The notes under the pieces: generated by a model
What the model was told of the DNA's origin: nothing
The model's input: only the letters and a program-made list of their open reading frames with translations
The model's database searches: none
Shown here: in pieces, positions 56,751 through 64,000 of the stretch
How positions within the stretch are numbered: the stretch's first letter is position 1
Layout of the letters: the number at the start of each line of letters is the position of its first letter
DNA from: LMUY01 sp965198565
GTDB taxonomy: Bacteria; Pseudomonadota; Alphaproteobacteria; Acetobacterales; Acetobacteraceae
Direction: 5' to 3'
DNA length: 64,000 nucleotides
Assembly: GCA_965198565.1 (NCBI GenBank)
Contig: OZ240665.1
Span: 434,001 to 498,000 of the forward strand
Made by a program: the position numbers and the translations under genes

Positions 56751-57091
56751 TTATCGACGAGATCGGCTACGTCACACTGGGCGCTGCCGCGGGGAACCTG
56801 TTCTTTCAACTGGTCAACGCGCGTTACGAGCGCGGGGCCATGATCCTGACCTCCAACCGCGGCTTTGCCGAGTGGGGCCAGGTGTTCGGCGACCCCGTCA
56901 TCGCCACCGCCTTACTGGACCGGCTGCTCCATCACGCGGTGGTCGTGCACATCGAGGGTTCCAGCTACCGCATGCGCCAGCACGCTGACCTTCTGCCGCC
57001 GGTGCCGCCGCCTGGGTCCCACGCCGCCACCCAGCCGAAGCGCCGCGGCCGTCCGCCCAAAGCAGCCGCAGACACAATGCAGGTTGCCTGA
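56672..57091 (+). pseudogene. istB: IS21 helper IstB, C-terminal remnant
   Basis: DSLAKADREGRLRERIRYLC then an in-frame stop, followed by LLIIDEIGYV (Walker B), MILTSNRGFAEWGQVFG, LLDRLLHHAVVVHIEGSSYR. Walker A and the N-terminal half are lost in the same deletion that truncated istA. Confidence 0.85.
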
Positions 57092-57139
57092 GCCGCGGCC
57101 CCGAACCCCGCTTGTGCAGCGTTACGTAACGAGGCGACC

Positions 57140-57382
57140 ATGCCCAAAGACTTGCCAGAAGAAGGCAGTCAGGCGCTCACCAACGCAGAACGCCAGGCCC
57201 GACACCGCGCCCGAAAGGCCGAGCAGGCGGGAACTGCCATCCGCTATCGCCGACCTTCCGACCGCCGTACCCGGCCACAGCGCTGGCACGACGCCGTCGC
57301 CGAACTGCTCGCTTTGCAGGCCGATTCCGCCACCTGGGCCGATGCCCTGCCGGACGGCCTGCGCGACACCACCACCGCCTAG
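57140..57382 (+). CDS. Small charged protein inside the IS21 remnant, unknown
   Basis: 80 residues, rich in Arg and Ala (ALTNAERQARHRARKAEQAG, RRPSDRRTRPQRWHDAVAEL). Lies between istB and the right end, so it travels with the element. Looks like a helical nucleic-acid-binding accessory protein; no function is assigned. Confidence 0.5.
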   Translation: MPKDLPEEGSQALTNAERQARHRARKAEQAGTAIRYRRPSDRRTRPQRWHDAVAELLALQADSATWADALPDGLRDTTTA

Positions 57383-57529
57383 GCGCTCCAGGCCATCGTC
57401 GACCTCGACTTATCCGACCTCGCCGATATTGCTCCGCCGCGCGGCTACGGTCGCGACTGAACCGTCACGAACTGGGGAATTTTCAATCGGCACATTTGGG
57501 GAGGATTCAACCGGTATTGACAGGCAAGC

Positions 57530-57719
57530 CTACGCTCGATCCTTGCGCCCGAAATTTCCCAGGCGGTTTCGAGGCCGGCGCAACAAGGGTGACGGCCGAC
57601 TCGGCGTTTGATGGCCCTCCTTGAACTCCGCGGCTTGCGTCAGGTCGCCGTTAGGACTGTCATGCAGCCGAACATCCTCTTCGCCGGCTGCAATCAGGAA
57701 GCTGCTCATCTTGGGCTCC
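57530..57719 (-). CDS. Possible truncated small ORF next to the IS21 end
   Basis: 62 codons from an ATG at 57719 with GGAG upstream. The first half (MSSFLIAAGEEDVRLHDSPN, GDLTQAAEFKEGH) looks protein-like; the rest is basic and junk-like, as if a longer gene was cut by the IS. No family recognised. Confidence 0.25.
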
Positions 57720-58066
57720 GTTAAAATCCCTAACCGAGTTGCCCGAAGGATCTAGCTGCTCAAGCCGGATCCTTGGGTAATGAATTCAGGGTTTCGCTCA
57801 CGCGGACCCGGTCGTCAGCTGAGACATGTGGCTGTGTCAAGCTCGCCGCCAGGTTGCGACCAAGCCCGGTCATTGAGCCTGCGAGGGATCGTAGCTGATA
57901 CCGATAGCATTGGCACGGTTTCGTGCTTGCGGCATGTCGCGTTCCGCAGTTGGCTGGCCGGGTATTTGAACCCTGTGTTCCGACGCCGACAGTCTGCTCT
58001 CGGCCCGTTTTGCTTTACCGGTATGCCTCGCTAACCTAGCAGACGCAGCTTCCTGGGAGTACGTCC
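57720..58066. other. Intergenic region, no gene recognised
   Basis: About 350 bp with only weak open frames. Probably contains the promoter of the 58067 gene. Confidence 0.45.
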
Positions 58067-58564
58067 GTGCGCGTGCAGGTTCTTGGCGTGCTGTTCGGAT
58101 TGCTGGCGATGCCGACGCTCGCTGCGGCGCAAAGAGTGCCAAACACACCGCCCCGCTTTGAAAGCTATCCCGCCCAATCACCGGCCACGGGCCGCCCTCG
58201 CCTCGTCCTCGGACAGGCCGACATGCAATACCGGACCCGGCTGCGGGAGGCCGCCCGGCAGCCGCCGAACTTCGCCGGGCACTATGTGCTCGCGCTCTGG
58301 GGGTGCGGCATGGAGTGCGTCATGGGAGCCGCGATCGACGTCCAATCCGGGCACGTCACGTGGCTGCCCGACACGGTTTGCTGCTGGCTTTCCGGACCAG
58401 GCGCGGCGGCGCCCGATGCTGAGCCGGTGCGCTACCACCGGGACAGTAGGCTACTGATCCTAAACGGCCTGCGCAACGAGCGCGACGGAGATTGGGGCGA
58501 GCACTACTACACGATCGATGGCAACGGCTTCGTCCCACTCCTCGACGTGCCGCGGCGGGGCTGA
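58067..58564 (+). CDS. Secreted hypothetical protein
   Basis: 165 residues, GTG start. Signal peptide VLGVLFGLLAMPTLAAAQ. The mature part has PPNFAGHYVLALWGCGMECV and DTVCCWLSG with four Cys, suggesting periplasmic disulfides or a metal site. LLILNGLRNERDGDWGEHYY follows. It resembles conserved secreted proteins of unknown function; no catalytic motif seen. Confidence 0.7.
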   Translation: MRVQVLGVLFGLLAMPTLAAAQRVPNTPPRFESYPAQSPATGRPRLVLGQADMQYRTRLREAARQPPNFAGHYVLALWGCGMECVMGAAIDVQSGHVTWLPDTVCCWLSGPGAAAPDAEPVRYHRDSRLLILNGLRNERDGDWGEHYYTIDGNGFVPLLDVPRRG

Positions 58565-58651
58565 CGGCTTGTGTCGCACGGCGATATCGGCCCGCGCGCG
58601 ACGGCCGGAAAAGGGGTGCGATGCCGCGCCGATCCTGGGTAGTATCCGGGG

Positions 58652-59497
58652 ATGCGCCCCTCCTCGGCCTTGTGGCTCCGATCCTGTTTCTGCATCCCAC
58701 TCGCGGCCGGGTGGCTGCTCGGCCAGGCACACGCGCAGGGGGCTAACCCGCCGCCACCAGCTCCGGACCTCGCGGCGGCGCTGGGCGGCGGTTGGACGCG
58801 CAGCGGCGCGTGCGACCGGCCGGTGCGTTTCCAGCTGCGCGGCAACACGCTTCTGGTGGTCGGAACGGACGGCAAGGTCGACACCCAGCGCGTGCTGCAG
58901 CGTCGTGCCACCGGTGTGGCGACGCAGACCACCGCGTCGGCCCACGGCAACCCGATCGGCATGCGGTGGGTGTACGAAGTGCTGTCGCCGGGCCAGCTCA
59001 GCCTGACGGACCAGACGGGGCGATCGGCCACATTCCAGCGCTGCCGGCCCCCGATACCGGCCACTGCGAGCCCCGCCGAGTTCCTGCGCGGGATGTTCGC
59101 GATCTATGCCGATGGCGCCGACGCCAGCCTGCCGTTCGCGAGCGTGGCCGGGCTGCACGCCTTCCTGGTGCCGGACCTGGCCGACGCGGTGGCGCGTGAC
59201 GCCACTCGTGTCGCGGCGGGTGACCGGACCAACGCCGCCCCTTGCCTGCGGGCGGAACCGATCACCGGCGCCCAAGACGACTACGCGGTCAGCGACGTGG
59301 ACGTGAGCGTGCCGGAGCCTGCGCCTGGCACGCCGGACCGGACAAGCGGCACGGTGTCGTTTCGCAATGGGGGTGTCCCCGCCAGCGTGCGCTTCAACTT
59401 GCGGCAGACCGCGTCCGGTTGGCGGATCGACGACCTCCACTCGGCCACCAGTCCGTCGCTGCGCACGCAGATGGCGTCCTGCGCCGCCGCGCACTGA
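58652..59497 (+). CDS. Secreted hypothetical protein with DUF3828-like C-terminus
   Basis: 281 residues. Signal peptide (LRSCFCIPLAAGWLLG, cleavage near AHA-Q). Region 45-130 is beta-rich with GGGWTRSGACDRPVRFQLRG. The C-terminal half (FLRGMFAIYADG ... SGTVSFRNGGVPASVRFNL, GWRIDDLHS) has the layout of DUF3828-type domains. Stop overlaps the next start (TGATG), so it is coupled to the membrane protein downstream. Confidence 0.68.
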   Translation: MRPSSALWLRSCFCIPLAAGWLLGQAHAQGANPPPPAPDLAAALGGGWTRSGACDRPVRFQLRGNTLLVVGTDGKVDTQRVLQRRATGVATQTTASAHGNPIGMRWVYEVLSPGQLSLTDQTGRSATFQRCRPPIPATASPAEFLRGMFAIYADGADASLPFASVAGLHAFLVPDLADAVARDATRVAAGDRTNAAPCLRAEPITGAQDDYAVSDVDVSVPEPAPGTPDRTSGTVSFRNGGVPASVRFNLRQTASGWRIDDLHSATSPSLRTQMASCAAAH

Positions 59498-60564
59498 TGC
59501 GGCGGCACCGGCATACGTCGCATCCGCCAGACGGCTCTCCAGGCGGGCCGCACCCGATGGCTCCACCGGCAGCGCAGGCGGCGCCGCTTCCGGCCGGTGG
59601 CGGACGACGGGTGGCCTGGGGACAGGCGGTGATCGCAATCTGGTATCTGGGCGGCTTCCTCCTGCTGCTTGTGGGCGCCCTGGTCCAGGTCGGGCCGTCA
59701 GCCTGGGTGGCGGCGTGGGAGGTCCGGCACTGGGGACAGGACAATGCCGTGGCGTCGTTCCTGCCCGGGTTCCTGGTCCTGGTCGCTTCCGCGTTCCTTC
59801 CCCGCCTGCTGCCGCGCGCTCCGGAAGGGTCGTTCCTCCGCGGCATGCAGAACGGGCTGTCGCCGGAAAGCCCGATGCAGGCGCCCTCGCCGGAACGGAT
59901 GGCTCGCATCCTGCTGCTGCTCGCGCGGGGAGCGCTGGTCGCGTCCGGCGTGTTCCTCCTCGCTGGTGGATTGGGCTACGAGCTAGTCACCCGCATCGGC
60001 GACCGTGGAGCCGGCGCTTCCCTGCCGGAGCTGACGCTGTCCGCCGTCAAAGCCACAAGCGCCTCCTTGCCACCCTATGCCCGGCTGATCGGCACCACCC
60101 CACAGCCCGAGCTGACCTGGCTGCACGACCATTCCGAACGTCGCACCTATCACCGCGATGCCTTCACGCCGCTGACCGCGCCCGGCTGGCGCCCCGGCGA
60201 CCCTGTCGTGTTGCTGGAGGAGGATCGAACGGTGGTGGGCGAGGATGGGCCGGATGCCGTGCTGCCGCCCGGCCCGGTCGAGGGTGCGCTCGGGCGCGGG
60301 ACGGTGCCGGGTTGGATGCTGGCTGAGATGCGCCGTCGCGGGGTCGCGATCACGGACGACCCGGCCGTGCTGGTCCGCCGGAAGCTGGACGGGGTCGTGC
60401 CGGGAGCCGACACCATAGGCGCCGTGCTCTGCCTCTTGTTCGGCGGCGCCTTCGCGCTGGTCGCACTCGCCGTCTCGTGCGGCTATCGCTATCGGCGACG
60501 GCGCATCCTGCACGCGCTCGCGGCTGCCCCTACCGGCAGCTCCCGAACCACTGGGCGAGCGTAG
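59497..60564 (+). CDS. Membrane protein of unknown function
   Basis: 355 residues. Three to four membrane helices (AVIAIWYLGGFLLLLVGALV, FLPGFLVLVASAFL, LLLLARGALVASGVFLLAGG, IGAVLCLLFGGAFALVAL) and a periplasmic-size loop of about 170 residues before the last helix. An E3-ligase-like or peptidase motif was looked for and not found. Translationally coupled to the secreted protein upstream. Confidence 0.65.
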   Translation: MRRHRHTSHPPDGSPGGPHPMAPPAAQAAPLPAGGGRRVAWGQAVIAIWYLGGFLLLLVGALVQVGPSAWVAAWEVRHWGQDNAVASFLPGFLVLVASAFLPRLLPRAPEGSFLRGMQNGLSPESPMQAPSPERMARILLLLARGALVASGVFLLAGGLGYELVTRIGDRGAGASLPELTLSAVKATSASLPPYARLIGTTPQPELTWLHDHSERRTYHRDAFTPLTAPGWRPGDPVVLLEEDRTVVGEDGPDAVLPPGPVEGALGRGTVPGWMLAEMRRRGVAITDDPAVLVRRKLDGVVPGADTIGAVLCLLFGGAFALVALAVSCGYRYRRRRILHALAAAPTGSSRTTGRA

Positions 60565-60593
60565 TCCGGCATCGGCCGGCAAGGGGACACGAG

Positions 60594-61112
60594 ATGAGAA
60601 CTGGGGACGGACGGAGCTGGCAAAGGTATATCGGCGTCGGCCTGCTCATCCTGTTCTCACCGGTGCTGCTGGTCGCGGCGTGGACGGTCCTGGTCGCCAC
60701 ACCGATCGACGTCGCCACCGGCCTAGGCGCGGTGTTCTCCAGCCGCGACGTGGTGCAGGTCGCGGACGGCTTCGACACCACGGTCGCGGTCGCCTTGCTG
60801 CTGGTCGTGCTCGGTGGCCTCGGCCTGCTGCTACGCCTTTCGGTCGTCGTCGTGGCCTGCGGCTTGTTGCTGCTTTTTCCAATCGCGGCCACGCTCGCGG
60901 CGGGTGTGGAGTACGGGCTGGGCGCCCTGCTGGCCAGTCGCGGCTACGGATACTGCACCTTCCACGTCACCAGCACGGGCCGCGGCGAAGGCGGCACCTA
61001 CGTCTACGTGCGGGCCGGGCTGCCGCAAGCGTGCAACGCGGTGCAGAGGATGTTCCCGCCGCACCAGCTTGTCCCGGGCCGACGGGACAGCTTCGACCTG
61101 CCGTCTTCTTGA
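60594..61112 (+). CDS. Small membrane protein of unknown function
   Basis: 172 residues. ATG 60594 follows a GGGGACACGAG stretch. Three hydrophobic segments (IGVGLLILFSPVLLVAAWTV, TVAVALLLVVLGGLGLLL, VVVVACGLLLLFPIAATL), then a soluble tail with two Cys (GYCTFHVTSTGRGEGGTYVY, QACNAVQRM). 29 bp after the previous gene, same strand, likely the same operon. Confidence 0.6.
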   Translation: MRTGDGRSWQRYIGVGLLILFSPVLLVAAWTVLVATPIDVATGLGAVFSSRDVVQVADGFDTTVAVALLLVVLGGLGLLLRLSVVVVACGLLLLFPIAATLAAGVEYGLGALLASRGYGYCTFHVTSTGRGEGGTYVYVRAGLPQACNAVQRMFPPHQLVPGRRDSFDLPSS

Positions 61113-61283
61113 ACCGACCCAGGACGTATTGCCGGGTCGCCGTGCCGCCCTTGACCGAACCGCGCTCGCCGAGATGGCGGCACCACGCGGGTTGGGCCAA
61201 TTTCGCGGTTGGTTGCGTCCGTCGTCCCCGCCAATCAATCGCACCACAGCTCCCCATGGCGCAGATGTGGCTTGGCACAGGAC

Positions 61284-62211
61284 TGTCAAACAGCATCGAA
61301 TATTGACCCCCACCGGCTTCCAAAAGTGACCCCCTTCCGGTTGCCCTTTTTGCGGCGTGCGAGGCGCTAGTTGCGGTTCGTGAACCGCCGGCTGTCGTTG
61401 CCAGTCTCGATGATGTCGCAGTGGTGGGTGAGCCGGTCGAGCCGCGCCGTGGTCATCTTGGCGTCGTTGAACACGGTCTGCCATTCGGCAAACAGCAGGT
61501 TGGTGGTGACCAGCACCGAGGTTTGCTCGTAGAGGCGGCAGGCCGCCTGCACGGCGGGCAGCCCATCCAGCAGCACGGCGTTCAGGATGGCCACCCTCTG
61601 TCGATCGCCATCGGCTGACCCATGCAAGCGGTTCTGCACGCGCCCCAAAGCGCCAGGCAGCACCCAGTCCTTGAACGGAGCGCCATTGCGCAAGGCGCCG
61701 GGCTTGCGCGCCAGCACCGGCACATAATGCCAGGGGTCGTAGACCGTCTGCTCGCGGCCAAAGCACCGCGGATGGTCGGCTACCGTCTGACCGTCCTGAC
61801 GAATGGTGATCCGCTCGGCATAGGCGTGCACCTCGACCGGGCGTCCTACCGCCTGCGCCATCACCGAGTATTTGTTTTTGTCGTAGGTCACCAGACAGGT
61901 TTTGGAGACCGCCGCGGTGCGGCGTTGAACCCGTCAAAGCGTCCGGCATACGGCACCAGGCTGGACCGCTCCTGCTCGAACATGTCCCAAACCGGGCAGT
62001 CACGCCGCTCGGGATGCGGATGCACACGCGCATACTGCACGCATTGCTCCAGCAGCCAGCCGTTCATGTCGGCGAAGCTTACGAACTTCAGCCGCGGCTT
62101 GAAGAAGCGACCTCGTACAACGCCGACCTGGTTTTCAACCTGACCTTTCTCCCACCCTGAGGCCGGGGTGCAGGCCGTGGGCTCCACCAGATAGTGGCTG
62201 CACCATCGATT
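61284..62211. mobile_element. IS21-family remnant with istA-istB deletion fusion
   Basis: The outer end starts TGTCAAACAGCATCG at 61284, followed by CCCCCACCGGCTTCCAAAAG, a typical IS21-type end. Only an istA 3' part joined to an istB 3' part remains. The other side stops at the IS256-type element. Confidence 0.75.
61367..62211 (-). pseudogene. istA-istB deletion fusion
   Basis: Upstream part: SHYLVEPTACTPASGWEKGQ then VENQVGVVRGRFFKPRL (IstA DDE Glu region), broken by a frameshift near 61888. It continues TYDKNKYSVMAQAVGRPVEV and ILNAVLLDGLPAVQAACR. There it joins IstB sequence LYEQTSVLVTTNLLFAEWQT and THHCDIIETGNDSRRF. An in-frame deletion between the two genes. Confidence 0.8.
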
Positions 62212-63584
62212 GCGTCCGTCAAGCTGGTGTAAAATCCGGTGTAGTTGAGGTGGCCATTGGTCAGGCGGCTATGGTGGCGATCTCATTGGGTATAGCGTCG
62301 ATAGTCGGCGGTATGAGTTCGGCCATGGCCTCGGTCTGCATGTAGCGGTGCTGGAGTTGCCACTCGTCGTTGGCCTCCAGCAGCACCGCGCCAATCAGCC
62401 TGATGATAGCGCCCTCGTTTGGAAAGATGCCGACGACGTCGGCCCGGCGTTTGACCTCCTTGTTAAGCCGTTCGATCGGGTTGGTGCTGTGGATCTTCAC
62501 CCGGTGCTGGGCGGGGAAGTTCATGTAGGCCAGCACGTCGGCCTCGCTCTCGTCGATGAACGCACCGAGCTTCGGCCATTTGTCGCGGAGTTGGTCGGCG
62601 ACGTGACGCATGGTCTGGGTGGCGTTCTGATGGTCCAACTGGGTGAATGCCTGGCGAAGAGCGGCCGATACCATGTTCTGCTGGCCTTTCGGCACGTAGG
62701 CCTGTGCATTGCGCATCCAGTGAACGCGGCATCTTTGCCACGTGGAGCCCAGCACCCGGCGGATCGCAGCCTTCAGGCCTTCGTGCGCGTCTGAGATGAC
62801 GAGCTTGGTGCCGCGCAGGCCCCGCTTGACCAGGCTCTTGAGGAACGTCGACCAGAACATCTCCGCCTCCGAAGGCCCGATGTGCAGGCCAACAATCTCG
62901 CGCTTGCCCTCGGTGTTCACGGCCACAGCGATTATCACCGCCACCGTCCTGATCTGCCCACCCTCACGCTGCTTGAGGTAGGTGGCATCCAGCCAGAGAT
63001 AAGGCCAATCGCCGACAAGAGGGCGTTCGAGAAAGGCATTCACCCGATCGTCGATGTCCTTGCACAGCTTGCTCACCGTGCTCTTGCTGATCCCTGCCAG
63101 GCCCATCGCCTGCACCAGGTCATCCACCCGCCGCGTCGACACGCCGCCGATCCACGCTTCCTGGATTACCGCCACCAGGGCCTTCTCGGACGTCTTGCGG
63201 GGCTCCAGAAACGGCGGGAAGTAGCTGCCCTGGCGCAGCTTGGGGATGCGGAGCTGCAGGCTGCCCAGCCGCGTGTCCAGCGTCCGGTCGCGGTAGCCGT
63301 TGCGATAGGTCGCCCGCTCGGCCGTGCGCTCGTGCCGTCCGGCGCCGATCAGCCCCTCTACGTCCGTCTCCATCAGCAACTGCACCACAGCCTCCGCCAC
63401 ACTGCGCAGGAAGTCGCCATCTCCGGCTTTCGCCAGCAGCTCGGCCAACGGTAGTCTGTCCTCGGTCATCGGGTCCTCGTCGGTTCAGGTTAGAGCCTCG
63501 CAACTCCACCTTAGCCAGCCGATCCGATGACCACCTCCGCCTACACCGCCGACGTCAGCGAAATTCCACCACGAGCACGGACGC
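62212..63584. mobile_element. IS256-family insertion sequence
   Basis: One intact transposase gene. Candidate termini: GCGTCCGT at 62212 and its inverse ACGGACGC ending at 63584, with further inner matches (TGGTG, then GGTGTAG). 1373 bp, normal for IS256. No convincing target duplication, so boundaries are tentative by several bases. Confidence 0.75.
62261..63469 (-). CDS. IS256 family transposase
   Basis: 402 residues, intact. N-terminal region with GRHERTAERATYRNGYRDR and LRIPKLRQGSYFPPFLEPR. DDE residues: Asp in WLDATYLK, Asp in VISDAHEGL, Glu in NPIERLNKEVKRR. A probable Cys/His site lies in WQRCRVHWMRNAQ. No frameshift seen. Confidence 0.95.
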   Translation of the reverse strand: MTEDRLPLAELLAKAGDGDFLRSVAEAVVQLLMETDVEGLIGAGRHERTAERATYRNGYRDRTLDTRLGSLQLRIPKLRQGSYFPPFLEPRKTSEKALVAVIQEAWIGGVSTRRVDDLVQAMGLAGISKSTVSKLCKDIDDRVNAFLERPLVGDWPYLWLDATYLKQREGGQIRTVAVIIAVAVNTEGKREIVGLHIGPSEAEMFWSTFLKSLVKRGLRGTKLVISDAHEGLKAAIRRVLGSTWQRCRVHWMRNAQAYVPKGQQNMVSAALRQAFTQLDHQNATQTMRHVADQLRDKWPKLGAFIDESEADVLAYMNFPAQHRVKIHSTNPIERLNKEVKRRADVVGIFPNEGAIIRLIGAVLLEANDEWQLQHRYMQTEAMAELIPPTIDAIPNEIATIAA

Positions 63585-63599
63585 TATCCGCCCGGGTGT

Positions 63600-64000
63600 C
63601 GACCTGCTCGCGGATCAAGGCGTGCGGCACCGAGTAGAAGAAGCCCTGCACCTCGTCATGCGCAGCGTGCTTCGCACGACGTGGTAGTCGATGCCGACAC
63701 GGGCGAGGTGCCACTCGGCATATTCGAAGTCGTCCTGCGGCGGCGCTCGCATCACCGGTTGCTCGATCGCCTCGAACAGCTGGCGGCGGCTCATGCCGAG
63801 GCGGCGCATCTCACGGCTGTTCATCCGCTCCACCGCGATGGCAATGGCGGCGTTGCACTCGGCCAGGGAGAAGAACGTCGCGTTGCGCAGGCGACCGACG
63901 ATGTAGGATGGGCGAACCGCACCCCGGCCTCCACCGCCGCCTTGTCGCGCGGGCGCCGGGGCCGGGCGGGCAGGATGCCGACGCCGTAGTGCGACGCCAT
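63600..64000 (-). pseudogene. IstA fragment of a different IS21-family element
   Basis: From the window edge inward: ASHYGVGILPARPRRPRDKA then AAVEAGVRFA, a frameshift near 63905, MNSREMRRLGMSRRQLFEAI, FEYAEWHLARVGIDYHV, a second shift, then FFYSVPHALI- and REQVDTRA-like residues. Not the same subgroup as the 61367 remnant. Truncated by the IS256-type element on the left; continues beyond the window. Confidence 0.75.

Larger units (their letters stand above)
55775..57522. mobile_element. IS21-family element with internal istA-istB deletion
   Basis: Ends are inverted: TGTAGATGCCGGGATGAAA at 55775 and TGTCAATACCGGTTGAATCC read inward from 57522. Both are followed by the shared GTGCCGATTGAAAATTCCCC. 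1748 bp, about 0.8 kb shorter than an intact element. No target duplication is visible. Not self-mobile. Confidence 0.85.

Overview
The window looks like a chromosomal stretch of a high-GC alphaproteobacterium. The 16S-tRNA-Ile(GAT)-tRNA-Ala(TGC)-23S-5S-tRNA-fMet order and the ~2.7 kb 23S (without its insertion) support this, and gene flavour suggests Rhodospirillales/Acetobacteraceae. The family-level placement is inference; no search was run.

Layout. 38-5242 is an IS66 element with an IS21 element inserted in it; target duplications are visible for both. The IS66 sits in the wreck of a serine recombinase gene whose 3' end runs into tRNA-fMet. 5536-11825 is a complete rRNA operon on the minus strand, with a recognisable promoter and boxA. 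Its 23S gene carries an intervening sequence (IVS) with a four-helix-bundle protein gene broken by a frameshift. 11914-33152 is ordinary chromosome: amidase plus AtzG-like subunit, PurD-like ATP-grasp/methyltransferase/hemW, a receiver protein facing a DHp-like mini-protein, rsmI, a LpoA-like lipoprotein, phoR, a yejABEF-type peptide importer coupled to hisN, kdsB, pheA, a solute-binding protein, an enolase-superfamily enzyme and nagA. Palindromic repeats are embedded in several of these genes.

33143-35573 is a graveyard of mobile DNA: ISKra4-like transposase, tyrosine recombinase tail, pRiA4b ORF-3-like gene and a restriction-enzyme fragment. Most of it is bounded by a long inverted repeat. 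35836-55670 is an exopolysaccharide locus: Wzy-like polymerase, two GH5-type glycoside hydrolases (one with CBM60-like modules), four GT4 glycosyltransferases, Wzc-type tyrosine kinase, acyltransferase, Wzx flippase, and two alpha/beta hydrolases of the kind found with exosortase-A loci. 55775-57522 is a deleted IS21 element. 58067-61112 is a run of four secreted or membrane proteins of unknown function. 61284-64000 holds further IS21 remnants and an IS256-type element.

The EPS genes have the parts for a Wzx/Wzy-dependent pathway: GTs build the repeat unit, the acyltransferase decorates it, Wzx flips it, Wzy polymerises it and Wzc controls chain length. The GH5 enzymes could trim or release polymer. 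No priming glycosyltransferase, Wza-type outer-membrane exporter or exosortase is visible in the window.
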